Notes: a model not told the origin generated them from the letters alone. A stretch of 64,000 bases of DNA from Asterias amurensis (GCF_032118995.1 NC_092654.1:744001-808000), one strand, 5' to 3'. Counted from the first letter of the stretch, positions 47,601-55,834 are shown. A program made the numbers and translations.

Positions 47601-49046
47601 ATGTAATGAAAGTAGCCCTTCGAACACCTGAGGCTGGTACATCAGAGTCCATTAATGTTATTAATAATGTAGCTCTATTCTCCATGTTGTTACAAGCTGT
47701 GTACTCGGACCAATTGACAAACTTAAATGAGCAAATGAATTAAATGAGCTTGCTGTTATTTAAGTGTCCTTTTTATTCTAATTACATTAAGTGCAACAAT
47801 TAAGAAACCTCAGACTTAAGTAAACAGGGCTCATACAACAATGGACTGCAGGCCCCAGCCAGTGATTTTAGCATCAGGCCAATAAACTTACCACTGTACA
47901 AGTCTGGAGGTCTTGTGTTTTTGAATAATTACACATTCTTATAATTATGACATTACCTTTACCCATAAGAAATTGAGATGTCTTCTCTTAATCTTAGTGC
48001 TTATTCCCAAAACAGCTCAAATGTGAAACTGTGTAGATAGTGTTCTTCTCATTTTGATTCCAGTCTTGTCACAAATTCTACTGGTTCAGTAGAAGTTTTG
48101 AGCTACAATCGCTGCAGAGTCCAGTCTTGTGTATTTTTTCACTTGGAATGTACATTGCAGGGGAGTTTAAATTGCGTAAACAAACTGCGTATCCTTCTCA
48201 AATGTTGATACTATTTTATCACTCATCATGCGAGAGCACTTCATGCGCATGTTACCCAGTATACACCCACATGCTTCCATGAGTTATCTGAAATATTTTC
48301 TTTTTGTTGCACCTTACCAAGAGTGGCTTTTAGCCTTGTTTGGTGCAAACTTGCATAAAAGAGAAGGAAAAAAATGAGGAAAAAACCTGCACGAATAAGT
48401 GCTACTAAATGCAACACTGGATGGCACTATGCTTAACGCGTATAATGTGCGAAGTAGGTACTCCAAAATGGCTGACCTCCCGCATTGTTGCAAGAGTACT
48501 CACACCCGCGAGCCACCCACATTCTTTACTACAAGAATATCAATTCCTGTATCTTCAGCTCCCCCGAGTTACATGTAGTTTTATATGAAATGTTTTCCTC
48601 TATTAATAGCCCCTTACCAAGAGTGGCTTTTAGCCTTGTTTGGGGCAAATTTGCATAAAAGAAATATATAGCAGGTGCTTTTAGCTCAGAACTTTTACTG
48701 GACCAGCATCAAAATGAGAACTCGGTTCTGGTTTAATTTTATGAAACACCAAGAGAAGATCTCTCTCTTTTGTCTTATGATGGGTTAGTAAACTTTTATA
48801 CTACACAATTGCAAGATATTTATCAGGCTCAAATTTAACATTCAAACATCTTTTTTCAAAACAAAGATATTTAATTGAAAAACACAAGATAACCGGATTT
48901 GCCTTGTCCTGTGAGCTTACTGGCCTGACGCTGAAATGTATCAGTGACATGTTAAGAGGTTTGACCTTTGACACTAGGTTCTGATTGGTTGTTCGAGCCC
49001 TACCTGGGTTGCGTTGATCACTGGGTTCCTCCATTGCAACAGGCAT
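35419..49046 (-). CDS. MPP2/MPP6 (vari): MPP2/MPP6-type membrane-associated guanylate kinase, twelve coding exons, 572 aa
   Basis: p55-subfamily MAGUKs are scaffolds at cell junctions and synapses. L27 domains bind LIN7- or CASK-type partners, PDZ binds membrane-protein C-termini, and SH3-HOOK-GK forms an intramolecular unit. Twelve exons join in frame. Order: L27N about 18-70, L27C about 71-118, PDZ about 146-226, SH3 about 237-303, basic HOOK about 318-341, GK about 357-560. Diagnostic matches to vertebrate MPP2/MPP6 are GLLHVGDIIKEVNG, FDYNP..DSLIPC.E.GL, MPPFQRKTLVL.GAQGVGRR, LEYGEY..NLYGT, CVLDINPQ and QWVPVDWVY. Length fits the 540-576 family range. The P-loop-like GAQGVGRR lacks the catalytic-kinase lysine pattern, as is usual for MAGUK pseudokinases. 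This looks like the single pre-duplication gene, equivalent to Drosophila varicose. Confidence 0.95.
36146..36274 (-). CDS. MPP2/MPP6 (vari): MPP exon 11, GK domain
   Basis: 129 nt, phase 0 (TCTTGACAG, GTAACG|GTAATA). It encodes SLKLLRNSEFLPLVVFIKAP then ELETLRQIHDAAKVPGEL. Vertebrate MPP6 has LKVLRTSEFMPYVVFIAAPELETLR. Confidence 0.95.
36797..36999 (-). CDS. MPP2/MPP6 (vari): MPP exon 10, GK domain
   Basis: 203 nt (TTGATTAG, CCTCAG|GTAGTT). With the split codon it gives HTSRPPREGEENGLDYCFSM, then RFLEYGEYAENLYGT and KMCVLDINPQ. The HTSR.PR.GE.NG.DY stretch keeps the nucleotide-site pattern of true guanylate kinases. Confidence 0.95.
37160..37728. mobile_element. Non-autonomous hAT-type element with 8-bp target duplication
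   Basis: It sits in the MPP intron between exons 9 and 10. The ends are TAGGCCTGGGC and, inverted, TAGTGCTGGGC. A perfect 8-bp duplication TCAGTCTC flanks it (37152-37159 and 37729-37736). The interior is rich in CCGAATAT / CGAATATCCG words and has an A15 run near 37662. There is no transposase ORF. An 8-bp duplication and YAGNGNTGGGC-like ends are typical of hAT elements. Confidence 0.85.
37982..38209 (-). CDS. MPP2/MPP6 (vari): MPP exon 9, HOOK region and GK start
   Basis: 228 nt (TTTGAAACAG, GTTGCTC|GTGAGT). It encodes ACGLIQSKRRRHERYQTRKN, YEFDRSDIVIYEEV, then MPPFQRKTLVLLGAQGVGRR. A second AG (TTATACAG) lies 21 nt inside the exon and would remove seven residues in frame. Homology to the vertebrate CGTISSK segment favours the outer site. 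Confidence 0.94.
38469..38577 (-). CDS. MPP2/MPP6 (vari): MPP exon 8, SH3 end and SH3-GK linker
   Basis: 109 nt (GTAAACAG, AAACAG|GTGAGA). It encodes AYIVGGDNATGLIPSVELEE then RRRAFVPKENVY. The GLIPS..LEE.R.AFV run is diagnostic of MPP2/MPP6. Confidence 0.94.
38650..38765. repeat. Dispersed repeat (CTCCTGAAGACAAT..CATGGTGTTACC family)
   Basis: It contains TCTCCTGAAGACAATCAGAG, AACACTACTCAAAAA and TCACATGGTGTTACCACAAA. The same blocks in the same order recur at 60415-60540. Fragments are at 36030-36120, 42480-42590, 44873-45172 and 58145-58290. No coding capacity. Confidence 0.55.
39054..39185 (-). CDS. MPP2/MPP6 (vari): MPP exon 7, SH3 domain
   Basis: 132 nt, phase 0 (TTTTGTGTAG, TGGCAG|GTGGG). 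It encodes VYVRAFFDYNPDHDSLIPCP then EVGLSFQRGDIL and DREDQNWWQ. This is a typical p55-subfamily SH3 with the WW motif. Confidence 0.95.
39961..40345. mobile_element. 385-bp inverted-repeat element (GGCAGTGGACACTATTGGTAATT family), full copy
   Basis: The left end TAAAGGCAGTGGACACTATT and GGTAATTACTC face CAATTACCAATAGTGTCCAC and TGCCTTTA on the right. Inside are GGGAGAGGTTGATGGTATAA, CAGCTCCCTCTG, GATTTCGAGACCTC and ATCTCGCAACTTC. Other copies lie at 32435, 52072 and 55086. It has no transposase, so it is a non-autonomous TIR element. Confidence 0.85.
40569..40845 (+). repeat. tRNA-derived SINE, near full length
   Basis: A box GCGTGGTCCAGTGGTTAGAC and B box GGTTCGAATCC occur at tRNA spacing. 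They are followed by a unique body (GAGAGATTGGCTGTTGTCAG, TAGGAGTTTGCCATGATCCC) and an AAACAAACAAACAG tail. It inserts in MPP intron 6. Confidence 0.8.
40861..41012 (-). CDS. MPP2/MPP6 (vari): MPP exon 6, PDZ domain end
   Basis: 152 nt (TTTATCCAG, CTACCT|GTAAGT). It encodes (G)LLHVGDIIKEVNG, then ALQEHMKMASGNVTLKI and a short SYHNDYHNLP linker. The LLHVGDIIKEVNG block is identical to vertebrate MPP2 and MPP6. Confidence 0.95.
41206..41281 (-). CDS. MPP2/MPP6 (vari): MPP exon 5, PDZ domain
   Basis: 76 nt (TTTCTGCAG, AACAGG|GTGAG). It encodes GITLKQEHGEVVVARVIHGG then IIEKQ. With the preceding PL it forms the PLGI carboxylate-binding loop of the PDZ domain. Confidence 0.93.
41505..41680. repeat. 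GGCCTTGAA/GGGCACC-family repeat
   Basis: GAGGCCTTGAAATTCCC, AAGGGGCACAGGAATT, GGGGCACCTCTTTGAG, TTTGCAAAGGGCACCACAGC and TTCAAGGCCC occur in order. It lies in the MPP intron between exons 4 and 5, and a related copy is at 42410-42735. Confidence 0.5.
41714..41875 (-). CDS. MPP2/MPP6 (vari): MPP exon 4, linker and PDZ start
   Basis: 162 nt, phase 0 (CTTTCCTAG, CTTTG|GTAAG). It encodes SLTKTHDSIANGD, a Pro-rich linker, then AIRMVGIRKGKDEPL. MPP2 has SLLETHDSVA and AVRMVGIRK in the same places. Confidence 0.93.
42208..42360 (-). CDS. MPP2/MPP6 (vari): MPP exon 3, second L27 domain
   Basis: 153 nt, phase 0 on both sides (TTTCATCAG, TTCACA|GTAAGTG). It encodes AHDTLEEIELKPMRKDGVSL and later AAELAGILDDLNFT. 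The vertebrate counterpart has AHERLEE and AELAHILQEPHF. Confidence 0.93.
42361..43843. other. MPP intron 2
   Basis: Contains GGCC-family and GGTTTGTGGTGACACCA-type repeats (42410-42735) and a tRNA-like B-box remnant (AAGTTCAAATCCC near 43591). A GCCCCTTGAAACAAGGCTAAAAGCC fragment near 43235 is related to the pair at 48313 and 48611. No exon seen. Confidence 0.5.
43844..43965 (-). CDS. MPP2/MPP6 (vari): MPP exon 2, first L27 domain
   Basis: Acceptor TTCTCTTTACAG, donor GTTAAG|GTACAG. It encodes MDTVVDNLHNIGNSAEAQSV then DLLFLKEVMQGRVLQNLVK, aligning with vertebrate MQQVLENL..DLIFLKGIMENP. The internal ATG at 43960 (GCCATGG) could be an alternative start giving 556 residues. Confidence 0.92.
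46194..46231. repeat. (ATAA)n microsatellite
   Basis: Short run of ATAA units with one ATAT interruption in MPP intron 1. Confidence 0.8.
48313..48665. repeat. Direct repeat pair flanking about 250 bp
   Basis: A block of about 52 bp, CCTTACCAAGAGTGGCTTTT then AGCCTTGTTTGG.GCAAA.TTGCATAAAAGA, occurs at 48315 and again at 48611 in the same orientation. A shorter inverted relative is at 43225-43260. It could be the flanks of a small element or a local duplication. Confidence 0.6.
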
Positions 49047-49120
49047 AGTGGTTGCTATGGTAACTGTTCAGATCTAGGCTAATCTTATCTTGGAAGTGTT
49101 GAATCTTAAGCCTCTGTGCG
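49004..49120 (-). CDS. MPP2/MPP6 (vari): MPP first coding exon with 5' UTR part
   Basis: The acceptor TTGTTTATTTCATTCGCAG opens the exon at 49120, and the ATG is at 49046. It encodes MPVAMEEPSDQRNP and ends CCCAG|GTAGGG in phase 1. That joins to the next exon as E-A-M-D without a stop. Human MPP2 also begins MPVA and reaches AMQQVLDNL a few residues later, which supports this start. The acceptor means a non-coding first exon lies further right and was not found. Confidence 0.75.
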
Positions 49121-52071
49121 CTGCGAATGAAATAAACAAGATGAAGTATAAAATGGCGAATTCAATTATTCCAATCCATACAAGTATTTTCTGAAACAAG
49201 ACTTTAAAAACAGTAGAGAAATTGTCATTCACTTTGCAGAGAGCTGCCTCTATGACTACATGTAATAATGGAATGTATTTACAGCCACAATCACACTTTT
49301 TGTTACAAAGACACTATGTGACCAAATGAACAACAGTACATATTGAGTGACTCTTTGCAGATCTTGTATTTGACAAACTCACTTTTTATTATTGACACAG
49401 CGATGATAAATACAATATATTATACTAATTGATATAACTGCTACATTGTACGTCTGAGGTTTTAAAACTGCTGTTCATAAAATGGATACAAAAAGAATGT
49501 ATGATTGTGGCTGTGTACATACGTATGTTCAGTGCATGAAATTATGTTTACTTATGATCAATTTATGTTTGCACAGTCTTCACAGAAAGGTTAAAACCAT
49601 AAAGCAATCATTTTGTATGGCTCCATGGTTAGAAAACGATTTCGGAACTACTGTGGGCAAATCACAGCAGCTGCACAGAATTGGAAAACAAATTGTATTC
49701 ACAGTGCATGTAGTTCAGGTTAAAGCACAAACACTTGAGAAGTGTGTATTGTTGGATTGTACATGATGTTGGACACTTATATCCCACAATATGCACTATT
49801 CGAAGGTACGTTTACTGACCTGAACTACACGTTCTGTACTTCACTTGACAAGCCCTCATCAACACTTCAAGAAACATTCGTGGATGGCCTAAGCAATTAT
49901 GATAGTCAAGTGATTGTTAATGTCTTACATTTAAGAACAATCGTCAGGCTCTTGATTGCCCTACAGGCATGGGATCCGGATGGATCGCTTAGTGTATTGA
50001 ACCCTTGTACCAATGTTACATGCAACTAAGCTTCCGCTATATTGCATTTTTTAACCCAAGATATATCGTCAAAAAATATCCCGATATTAGATGATATCTT
50101 AGATAATTATTTTTTGAGCCTAAAATTCTGACATCTCACGAAGGTAGAAAGCATTTTAAACATCATATTGGGGAAAAAAGTCAAAGAATGGCGTAAGCTC
50201 GGAGCACAGGATTGGCCAATGAGCAACTGAGGGCACCCTACTCAATTGACGTCCTGAGCATTATTAAAACAGAAACATCTGATGTCGAACTTGCCAAGCA
50301 CTTCATTCTGTGGCATTCTATGTACTTGCTCCCAACTTCACAAAATTAGTCTTGGTCACGACTGACAGATCAAGGCACCTGTGTAAACTTAAAATGTTGT
50401 AGGCCCTGTAGTGCACAAACTTGAATATCCAGGTGGGATTACACACAAGCATGAGCAACAGGGCAAATATGGTGTCAGAAGTGGGATTACTCCCTCTTGG
50501 GAACATTAAGCCGGAGCATCGAGCTCCATAGTTTGAGAGGCTGCTGATTGTAAAGGTCCCTATACAATGCAAGATCTGTAAAACTACACAATGTAGACAC
50601 TGTTTAATTCATGACAAAATGTCAGTAAAGACACAATACACAAGAAAACTTGTTGGATTACAAATATCAATCCAAAGGCACCAATAAATCAAACTATATT
50701 AAGGACGTTTTCTTTTGCTATAATAATTAATGTATTTTTTTCTGACTTTTGATATCATAGCCTAGCTAACTAAAAATTTGTTGTACATTTCCATTTAATT
50801 AAGTAGATTTCTCTTTCCACTTAAAAAAAAAACAAACACTGCATTGTGCCCCTTACCAGAGAAAAAATGCTGTGCTCCCCTCGAGAACTAAATTCAAGGC
50901 CTGCGGTATGGTCGGATATTAAAAAACACGAGGGTTTTCTGTGTACACAACAAAAGCCTTTTTTGATTAGAATGCAAGGGAAGTACCCAACCTCACCGCG
51001 CATACTCAATAATGCATGATATCATTACTGTAGAAGCTTAACTAGCTGTAAATTCTCCAGGTTTAATGGTCAGTACAAGAGTATGTGTGAGATTTCTATA
51101 ACCTCTTGATAACCCAGACCCAATGTCATTGGCAGGTGGACAGCTTAAAATATCTAATTGACTGGGGCTGAGTGAGGTATTCCATGAATAATCAGAATCC
51201 AATGACTGCGTTTCACACACAATCATCATCTCAAAATAATTTGGGTACAGTAGAACAAATTACATGTAATCATATTTCTTTATCATATTTCTATATGTAC
51301 AAATTGCTTTGCACATATTTGGTATCCTTACAGTAGGCCCTACTTAAACCAGGTTCATACTTCCTGCGAATGCTTCGTGCGATGCGAATTTCATTGCGTC
51401 ACTATGGGAAATGGTGCGTGTACGGGTTGTCGCTGGAAGTATGAACCGGGCTTAAATAGGATTATAATGTGTCTTGGATCATCAAAAGGTGTTAAAAAGA
51501 CCTGGTAATCTGCCTGGTATGAAATCATCGCATTCTACCTCCATGAAAATACCATAGAAAAAGGACTTCAAAAGACATGGTAGGCCTACAGGCCTGGCAA
51601 CAGTGTAATATCGATAGTGTAGCTCTGAAATAGGGCAATGGTTTGACCATGGAGCTATAAACCAAAGATAAGATTGTACATTATAAACCTTGATTACTTA
51701 AATAATGAAATATCAGGCCTCGAGGCACGCCTAAATGTCTGATTGAGGCCTGCTCCATATTTTCCACTCGGTCTTAAAACACAAACACCAACAGTACCCT
51801 AAAAAACATCCAAGACAACTTAGCAAATAACTCCATGATAATTCATACTTTTCTTCATCAATGCATGGAGGTAGAACTACCTCCATGATCAATGCTTGTA
51901 AGTTGTAGGGCAAGGCCTGTTAATCGATCGTGGGGTAGTCATTCCATAAAACAGAGGTTTAGTCAAGTATTCATGATAGTAAAGGAATAACTATTAAAAT
52001 AAAATAACAATTTTAGAGGCTAATCAGCTTACTTTAAATGCAGCTGAGAAGCTGAATTGTGAATGATGTGG
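49121..52071. other. Region upstream of MPP coding exon 1
   Basis: No exon recognised, although a non-coding MPP first exon must lie in this direction. It contains a GGTGCC/GGCC repeat fragment (50850-50905) and the TTAA-flanked element at 51344-51455. Confidence 0.45.
51344..51455. mobile_element. Small inverted-repeat element bounded by TTAA
   Basis: The left end TTAAACCAGGTTCATACTTCC faces an inverted right end reading TTAAGCCCGGTTCATACTTCC. Total about 112 bp, no ORF. TTAA borders recall piggyBac-type target sites, but this is only suggestive. A CAGGTTCATACTCGCTGC-type relative occurs near 36710. Confidence 0.6.
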
Positions 52072-52487
52072 ATGATGCAAGATAATAATGAAAGAAAAAA
52101 CACCCTTGTCACACAAAGTTGTGTGCTTTCATATGCTGGAAAAGTTTCCGTATGGCGCCACCACTTTTTCATTTGATATGAAATAATATAGTATCCAATT
52201 TACCTCAATGAGATATCCCTTTTTGTAAAAATTAGTGAAAAAGTGGTGGCGCCATACGGAAAGTTATCCCACATGCTTGATTTTGAGACCTCAAATTCGA
52301 AAAGTAAAATTGAGGTCTTGAAATCAAACTTGTGGAAAATGACTTCTTTCTCGAAAACTATGTTTCTTCAGAGGGAGCCGTTTCTCACAAGTCAATATTT
52401 TATAATATAAACAGCTCTCCATTAATTACTCGTTACCAGGCAAGTTTTTTATGTTAATCAAAATTATTTGGAGTAATTACCAACTGC
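52072..52487 (-). mobile_element. Diverged GGCAGTGGACAC-family copy, split by a MITE
   Basis: On the plus strand CACCCTTGTCACACAAAGTT..GTGCTTTCATATGCT is interrupted at 52138 and resumes at CATGCTTGATTTTGAGACC. It runs on through GAGGGAGCCG, TTACTCGTTACCAGGCAAG and GGAGTAATTACCAACTGCC. The order matches the minus strand of the copy at 39961. Confidence 0.75.
52138..52270. mobile_element. MITE with GGCGCCACCACTTTTTCA terminal repeats, copy 2
   Basis: 133 bp with long inverted ends (GGAAAAGTTTCCGTATGGCG / GGGATAACTTTCCGTATGGC). It is inserted inside the older element, with an imperfect 8-bp duplication CATATGCT / CACATGCT on its flanks. It is about 90% alike to the copy at 29535 by eye. Confidence 0.85.
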
Positions 52488-53013
52488 CAATGAAGCAATA
52501 CAGACAGAGCTATAAATCATCACAATGAATCAGCCATTTTCAAATGAAAGTTTCACATACACTGGCGTTGGTCACAATATGACTAGATAGTACCCCGTGT
52601 CGAAATGAAGACAGTACACATTGATTGAGGACCAAAACCTCCAGGGCTAGATGAGCAGAGATGTGTATCTGCTGGGCTGTAATAAAACGTTAGTGTCTTG
52701 AGTGAATTCAGAATGAATGACCTCCAATCTCATTCAATTTCATGTCACCCTCAACTCAATTTGTTTTTACCCAACAAATGGCTATATAAAACATGTGTTG
52801 TCTACAGAGGTATTTCAAATCTTATTTGTAGATTTACACTAAATAACAAATACGATATCTTACCTGAAAATAACCCCATCTACTCAACACACAAAGAACT
52901 TTCCAGCGATTTTCGACGCACTAATCCTGGGACTTCGAGCTTCAATCAAGAACACACTGCAGACTTGGTTACGAGTCGTACAGTAATTTACGTGTATCAA
53001 TATTTTTCTTCAA

Positions 53014-53117
53014 AGGGGGCGCACTTCATAGTTAACGGTAATGAAAAATAGGGGCCAATCTTTTTTTGCAAGAGGGCGCACTCCATAGTTAACGGTAATT
53101 AAAAGCGGGGGCCAAAA
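53014..53117. repeat. Short tandem duplication (GGGCGCACT.CATAGTTAACGG)
   Basis: Two units of roughly 55-60 bp, each GAGGGCGCACTCCATAGTTA then ACGGTAAT.AAAA..GGGGCCAA, next to one another. Confidence 0.65.
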
Positions 53118-53259
53118 ACAAAAACTCTTGCGTTTTTAAAGTTTCTGAAAAAAATGTTAACCTTTACCGTTTTTTACGACCTCCTTTACCCTTTTGCGTT
53201 TTTAAATTTGTAAAAGGAAAATGGAAAAAACAAACCCTGCACCCTTTTAACATGGGCGT

Positions 53260-53370
53260 CAATCAGGGGGGAGGGGGGGGGGGACAGGGGGACATGTCCC
53301 CCCCCCACCTTTTGGAAGGTGGGGGACACAATATCAAATGCCCCCCCCCCACCTTTTTGACCACCTTTAT
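53260..53370. repeat. C/G-homopolymer inverted repeat
   Basis: Runs of G then C surround GGGGGACATGTCCCCC and CCACCTTTTGGAAGGTGG, a self-complementary stretch able to fold as hairpins. It is part of the larger repeat field at 53-56 kb. Confidence 0.6.
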
Positions 53371-53469
53371 CATGAAGCCCAAGTTTTGCACTGTGTAAGA
53401 CGAAACCCTGTGTCCCTAAATGGGCATTAATCCTGTGGGCAAAGGATGACACAATATCCCCTCTCTTGG

Positions 53470-54830
53470 CCCTAGATTGCACATCACAGAGCATCTAAAA
53501 TGCAAAATTTTACCGGGCCCTTAATCGGGCCCGCACCCCGAGCCGTTAAGGCTTCTCACACGCATGCTCCATCGTTGACAGATTTGCACCTCCCCCCTTG
53601 AAAGAGTGGAAGGGACGTGTACCCCACCCCACCCCACCCCACCCCACCCCACCCACCCCATTTTCGAAGAGTGGGGGACATGACACAGTATCAATGTTCC
53701 CCGTGTCGTTTGACCACCTTTATTGTGAAAATCGTGTTTTGCACTGAGGAACTGCTGGAGCACTTGAGCACAAATATTCATACAGCTCATTGTTCTGTTT
53801 CGTTTGCCATTTGGCCGCTAAATGGCCTAAAGATTGCACCACAGAGCATCTAAAAATACAGAATTTTCCCGGGCCCTTCAGCGGGCCCGGACCCATGCCG
53901 GAAAGGTTTCACACTCACGTGCTCACTATTTGACAGTATTTTACCCTAAAACTTGGTTCATAGAGCCGCACTTGAAGATGCTGTCAACCCAAAAGGTTCT
54001 TCTGCTGCTTACATTTTACAGATGTTCTGTTCCGTTCTGTAAGATTGCACCACAGAGCATCTAGAATGCAAAATTTTCCCGAACCCTTAAGCGGGCCCGG
54101 ACCCTTCGGCGGGCCCGGACCCATGTCGTAAAGGTTCTACATTCGCGTGCTCACTCTTTGACAGATTTTCCCCCTAAAATTTGGTTCATAGATCCGTACT
54201 TGAAGATGCTGTCAACCCAAAAGGTTCTTCTGCTGCTCACATTTTTACAGATGTTCTGTTCCGTTCTGTATGCCTCTTATTGGTCTATTTAGATTGCACC
54301 ACAGAGCATATAGAATGCAAAATTTTCCCGGACCCTTAAGCGGGCCCGGACCCATGCCATAAAGGTTTCGCACTCGTGAGCTCACTCTTCGACAGGTTTA
54401 CCCCCTAAATCTTGGTTCATAGGTCCGCACTTGAAGATGCTGTCAACCCAAAAGGTTCTATACTGCTGCTCACATTATACAGATGTTCTGTTCCATTCTG
54501 ACAGATTTGCCCCATAAAACTTGTGTCTTAGGTCTGGTGATGATAGGGATGAAACGCCGTCTGAGCATTAGAATGCAGAAACAATATTGATATAACGAAG
54601 CTATAATTGAGTTGCTTTTTAGGTACAATAACCATAATAGCAAGAACAGGTGCATCATAGCTTGAAATAGGCATTAAATTCCAACATCTGAGAGGGGGGG
54701 AACATCACCCCTCAGATTCACTAGATTGCACCAGAGAGCATCTACGGGCTAAAGAAAATTCCGGGGCCCTAAAGCGGGCCCGGACCCCACGCCGTAAATG
54801 TTATGTCCCCCCACACTTCATAAATTACCG
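53470..54830. repeat. Irregular tandem array of GGGCCCGGACCC units
   Basis: Five copies start with AGATTGCACCACAGAGCATC at about 53473, 53832, 54041, 54291 and 54724. Each runs through TGCAAAATTTTCCCGGGCCC, AGCGGGCCCGGACCCATGCC and GTAAAGGTTT. Three continue with TTGGTTCATAG, GCACTTGAAGATGCTGTCAA and CCCAAAAGGTTCT. Spacing varies (about 209-433 bp), so units have different internal lengths. No protein is encoded. Confidence 0.8.
53620..53661. repeat. (CCCCA)n microsatellite
   Basis: Eight CCCCA units then CCCACCCCA. The minus strand (TGGGG)n could form G-quadruplexes. It lies between two units of the GGGCCCGGACCC array. Confidence 0.9.
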
Positions 54831-54837
54831 TTTTTTA

Positions 54838-55820
54838 ATCTTCAAAAAGAAAAAGGGAAAACAAACCCTTTTCCCTTTCCGGTTTTTGATCTTCAAAAGG
54901 AAAAAGGAAAAACGGCCTTCTATACCCTTTACCGTTTTTAAATCATCAAAAAGGAAAAAGGAAAAACAAACCCTTTACCCTTTAAGGAAGAGGAAAAACA
55001 AACCCTTTACCCTTTACCGTTTGTTAATCTTCAAAAAGCAAAAGGGAAAACAAACCCCTTTACCCGTAACTATTGTTTAATCTTCAAAGGCAGTGGACAC
55101 TCTTGGTAATTACTCAAAATAGTAATTAGCATAGAACCTTACTTGGTAATGAGTAATGGGGAGAGGTTGATGGTATAAAACATTGTGAGAAACGGCTCCC
55201 TCTGAAGTGCCGTAGTTTTCGAGAAAGATTTAATTTTCCACAAATTTAATTTCGAGACCTCAAGTTTAGAATTTGAGACCTCGAAATCAAGCATCTGAAA
55301 GCACACAAAAGTCACAACTTCGTGTGATAAGGGTGTTTTTTTCATTCATTGTTATCTCGCAACTTAGATGACCAATTGAGCTAAAATTTTCACAGGTTTG
55401 TTATTTTGTGCATATATTGAGATACACTAAATGAGAAGACTGGTCTTTGACAATTACCAATAGTGTCCAAATTCCCTTTACCCTTTATCGTTTTTTAATC
55501 TTGAAAAGGAAAAAGGAAAAACAAACCCTTTACCCTTAACCGTTTTTTAATCTTCAAAAAGATAAAAACGAAATATGAACCCTTTATCCTTTGCCGCTTT
55601 TAATCTTCAATAAGGAAAAAGGAAAAAACAAACCCTTCACCCTCTTCCGTTTACAATTTTTAAAAGGTAATAAAAGGGAAACCAAACCATTTTACCCTTT
55701 ACCGTTTTATTTTTCTTCATAAGGAAAACACAAAGAACGATCCCCTTTACTTTCCGTTTTTGAAAAATTTCAAAAGAAAAAAGGAAAAAGCAACCCTTTA
55801 CCCTTTACCATTATTTTAAA
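54838..55820. repeat. CCCTTTACCGTTTTT..GGAAAAAGGAAAA minisatellite, split by a mobile element
   Basis: Repeated units of about 45-60 bp: ACCCTTTACCGTTTTTAATC, TTCAAAAAGGAAAAAGG, AAAAACAAACCC. They run 54838-55083 and 55470-55820, with an outlying unit at 53150-53245. The gap is filled by an inverted-repeat element. Each unit pairs a C/T-rich with a G/A-rich half. Confidence 0.8.
55086..55469. mobile_element. GGCAGTGGACAC-family element inside the minisatellite
   Basis: It begins AAAGGCAGTGGACACTCTTG and ends CAATTACCAATAGTGTCC, with all interior blocks of the 39961 copy in order. Minisatellite units continue on both sides, so the element inserted into a pre-existing array. Confidence 0.85.
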
Positions 55821-55834
55821 AATCTTCTAAAAGG

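Larger units (their letters stand above)
43966..49003. other. MPP intron 1
   Basis: No exon found. Contents: a 58-bp imperfect tandem duplication (GTATCATTTGATAGTA..CCGAGTCTGT) at about 44397-44505, a CATGGTGTTACCGCAAACC-family repeat at 44873-45172, an (ATAA)n microsatellite near 46194-46231, and a direct repeat pair at 48313 and 48611. Confidence 0.5.

Noticed and set aside
53186-53853. Several ORFs in the C/G-rich repeat field
   Set aside because: They translate homopolymer and CCCCA repeats (Pro/Thr/His or Gly/Trp runs) and change frame between repeat units.
53470-55820. CRISPR-like regularly spaced repeats
   Set aside because: Units are long, unevenly spaced and without unique spacers, and the DNA is from an animal nuclear genome.
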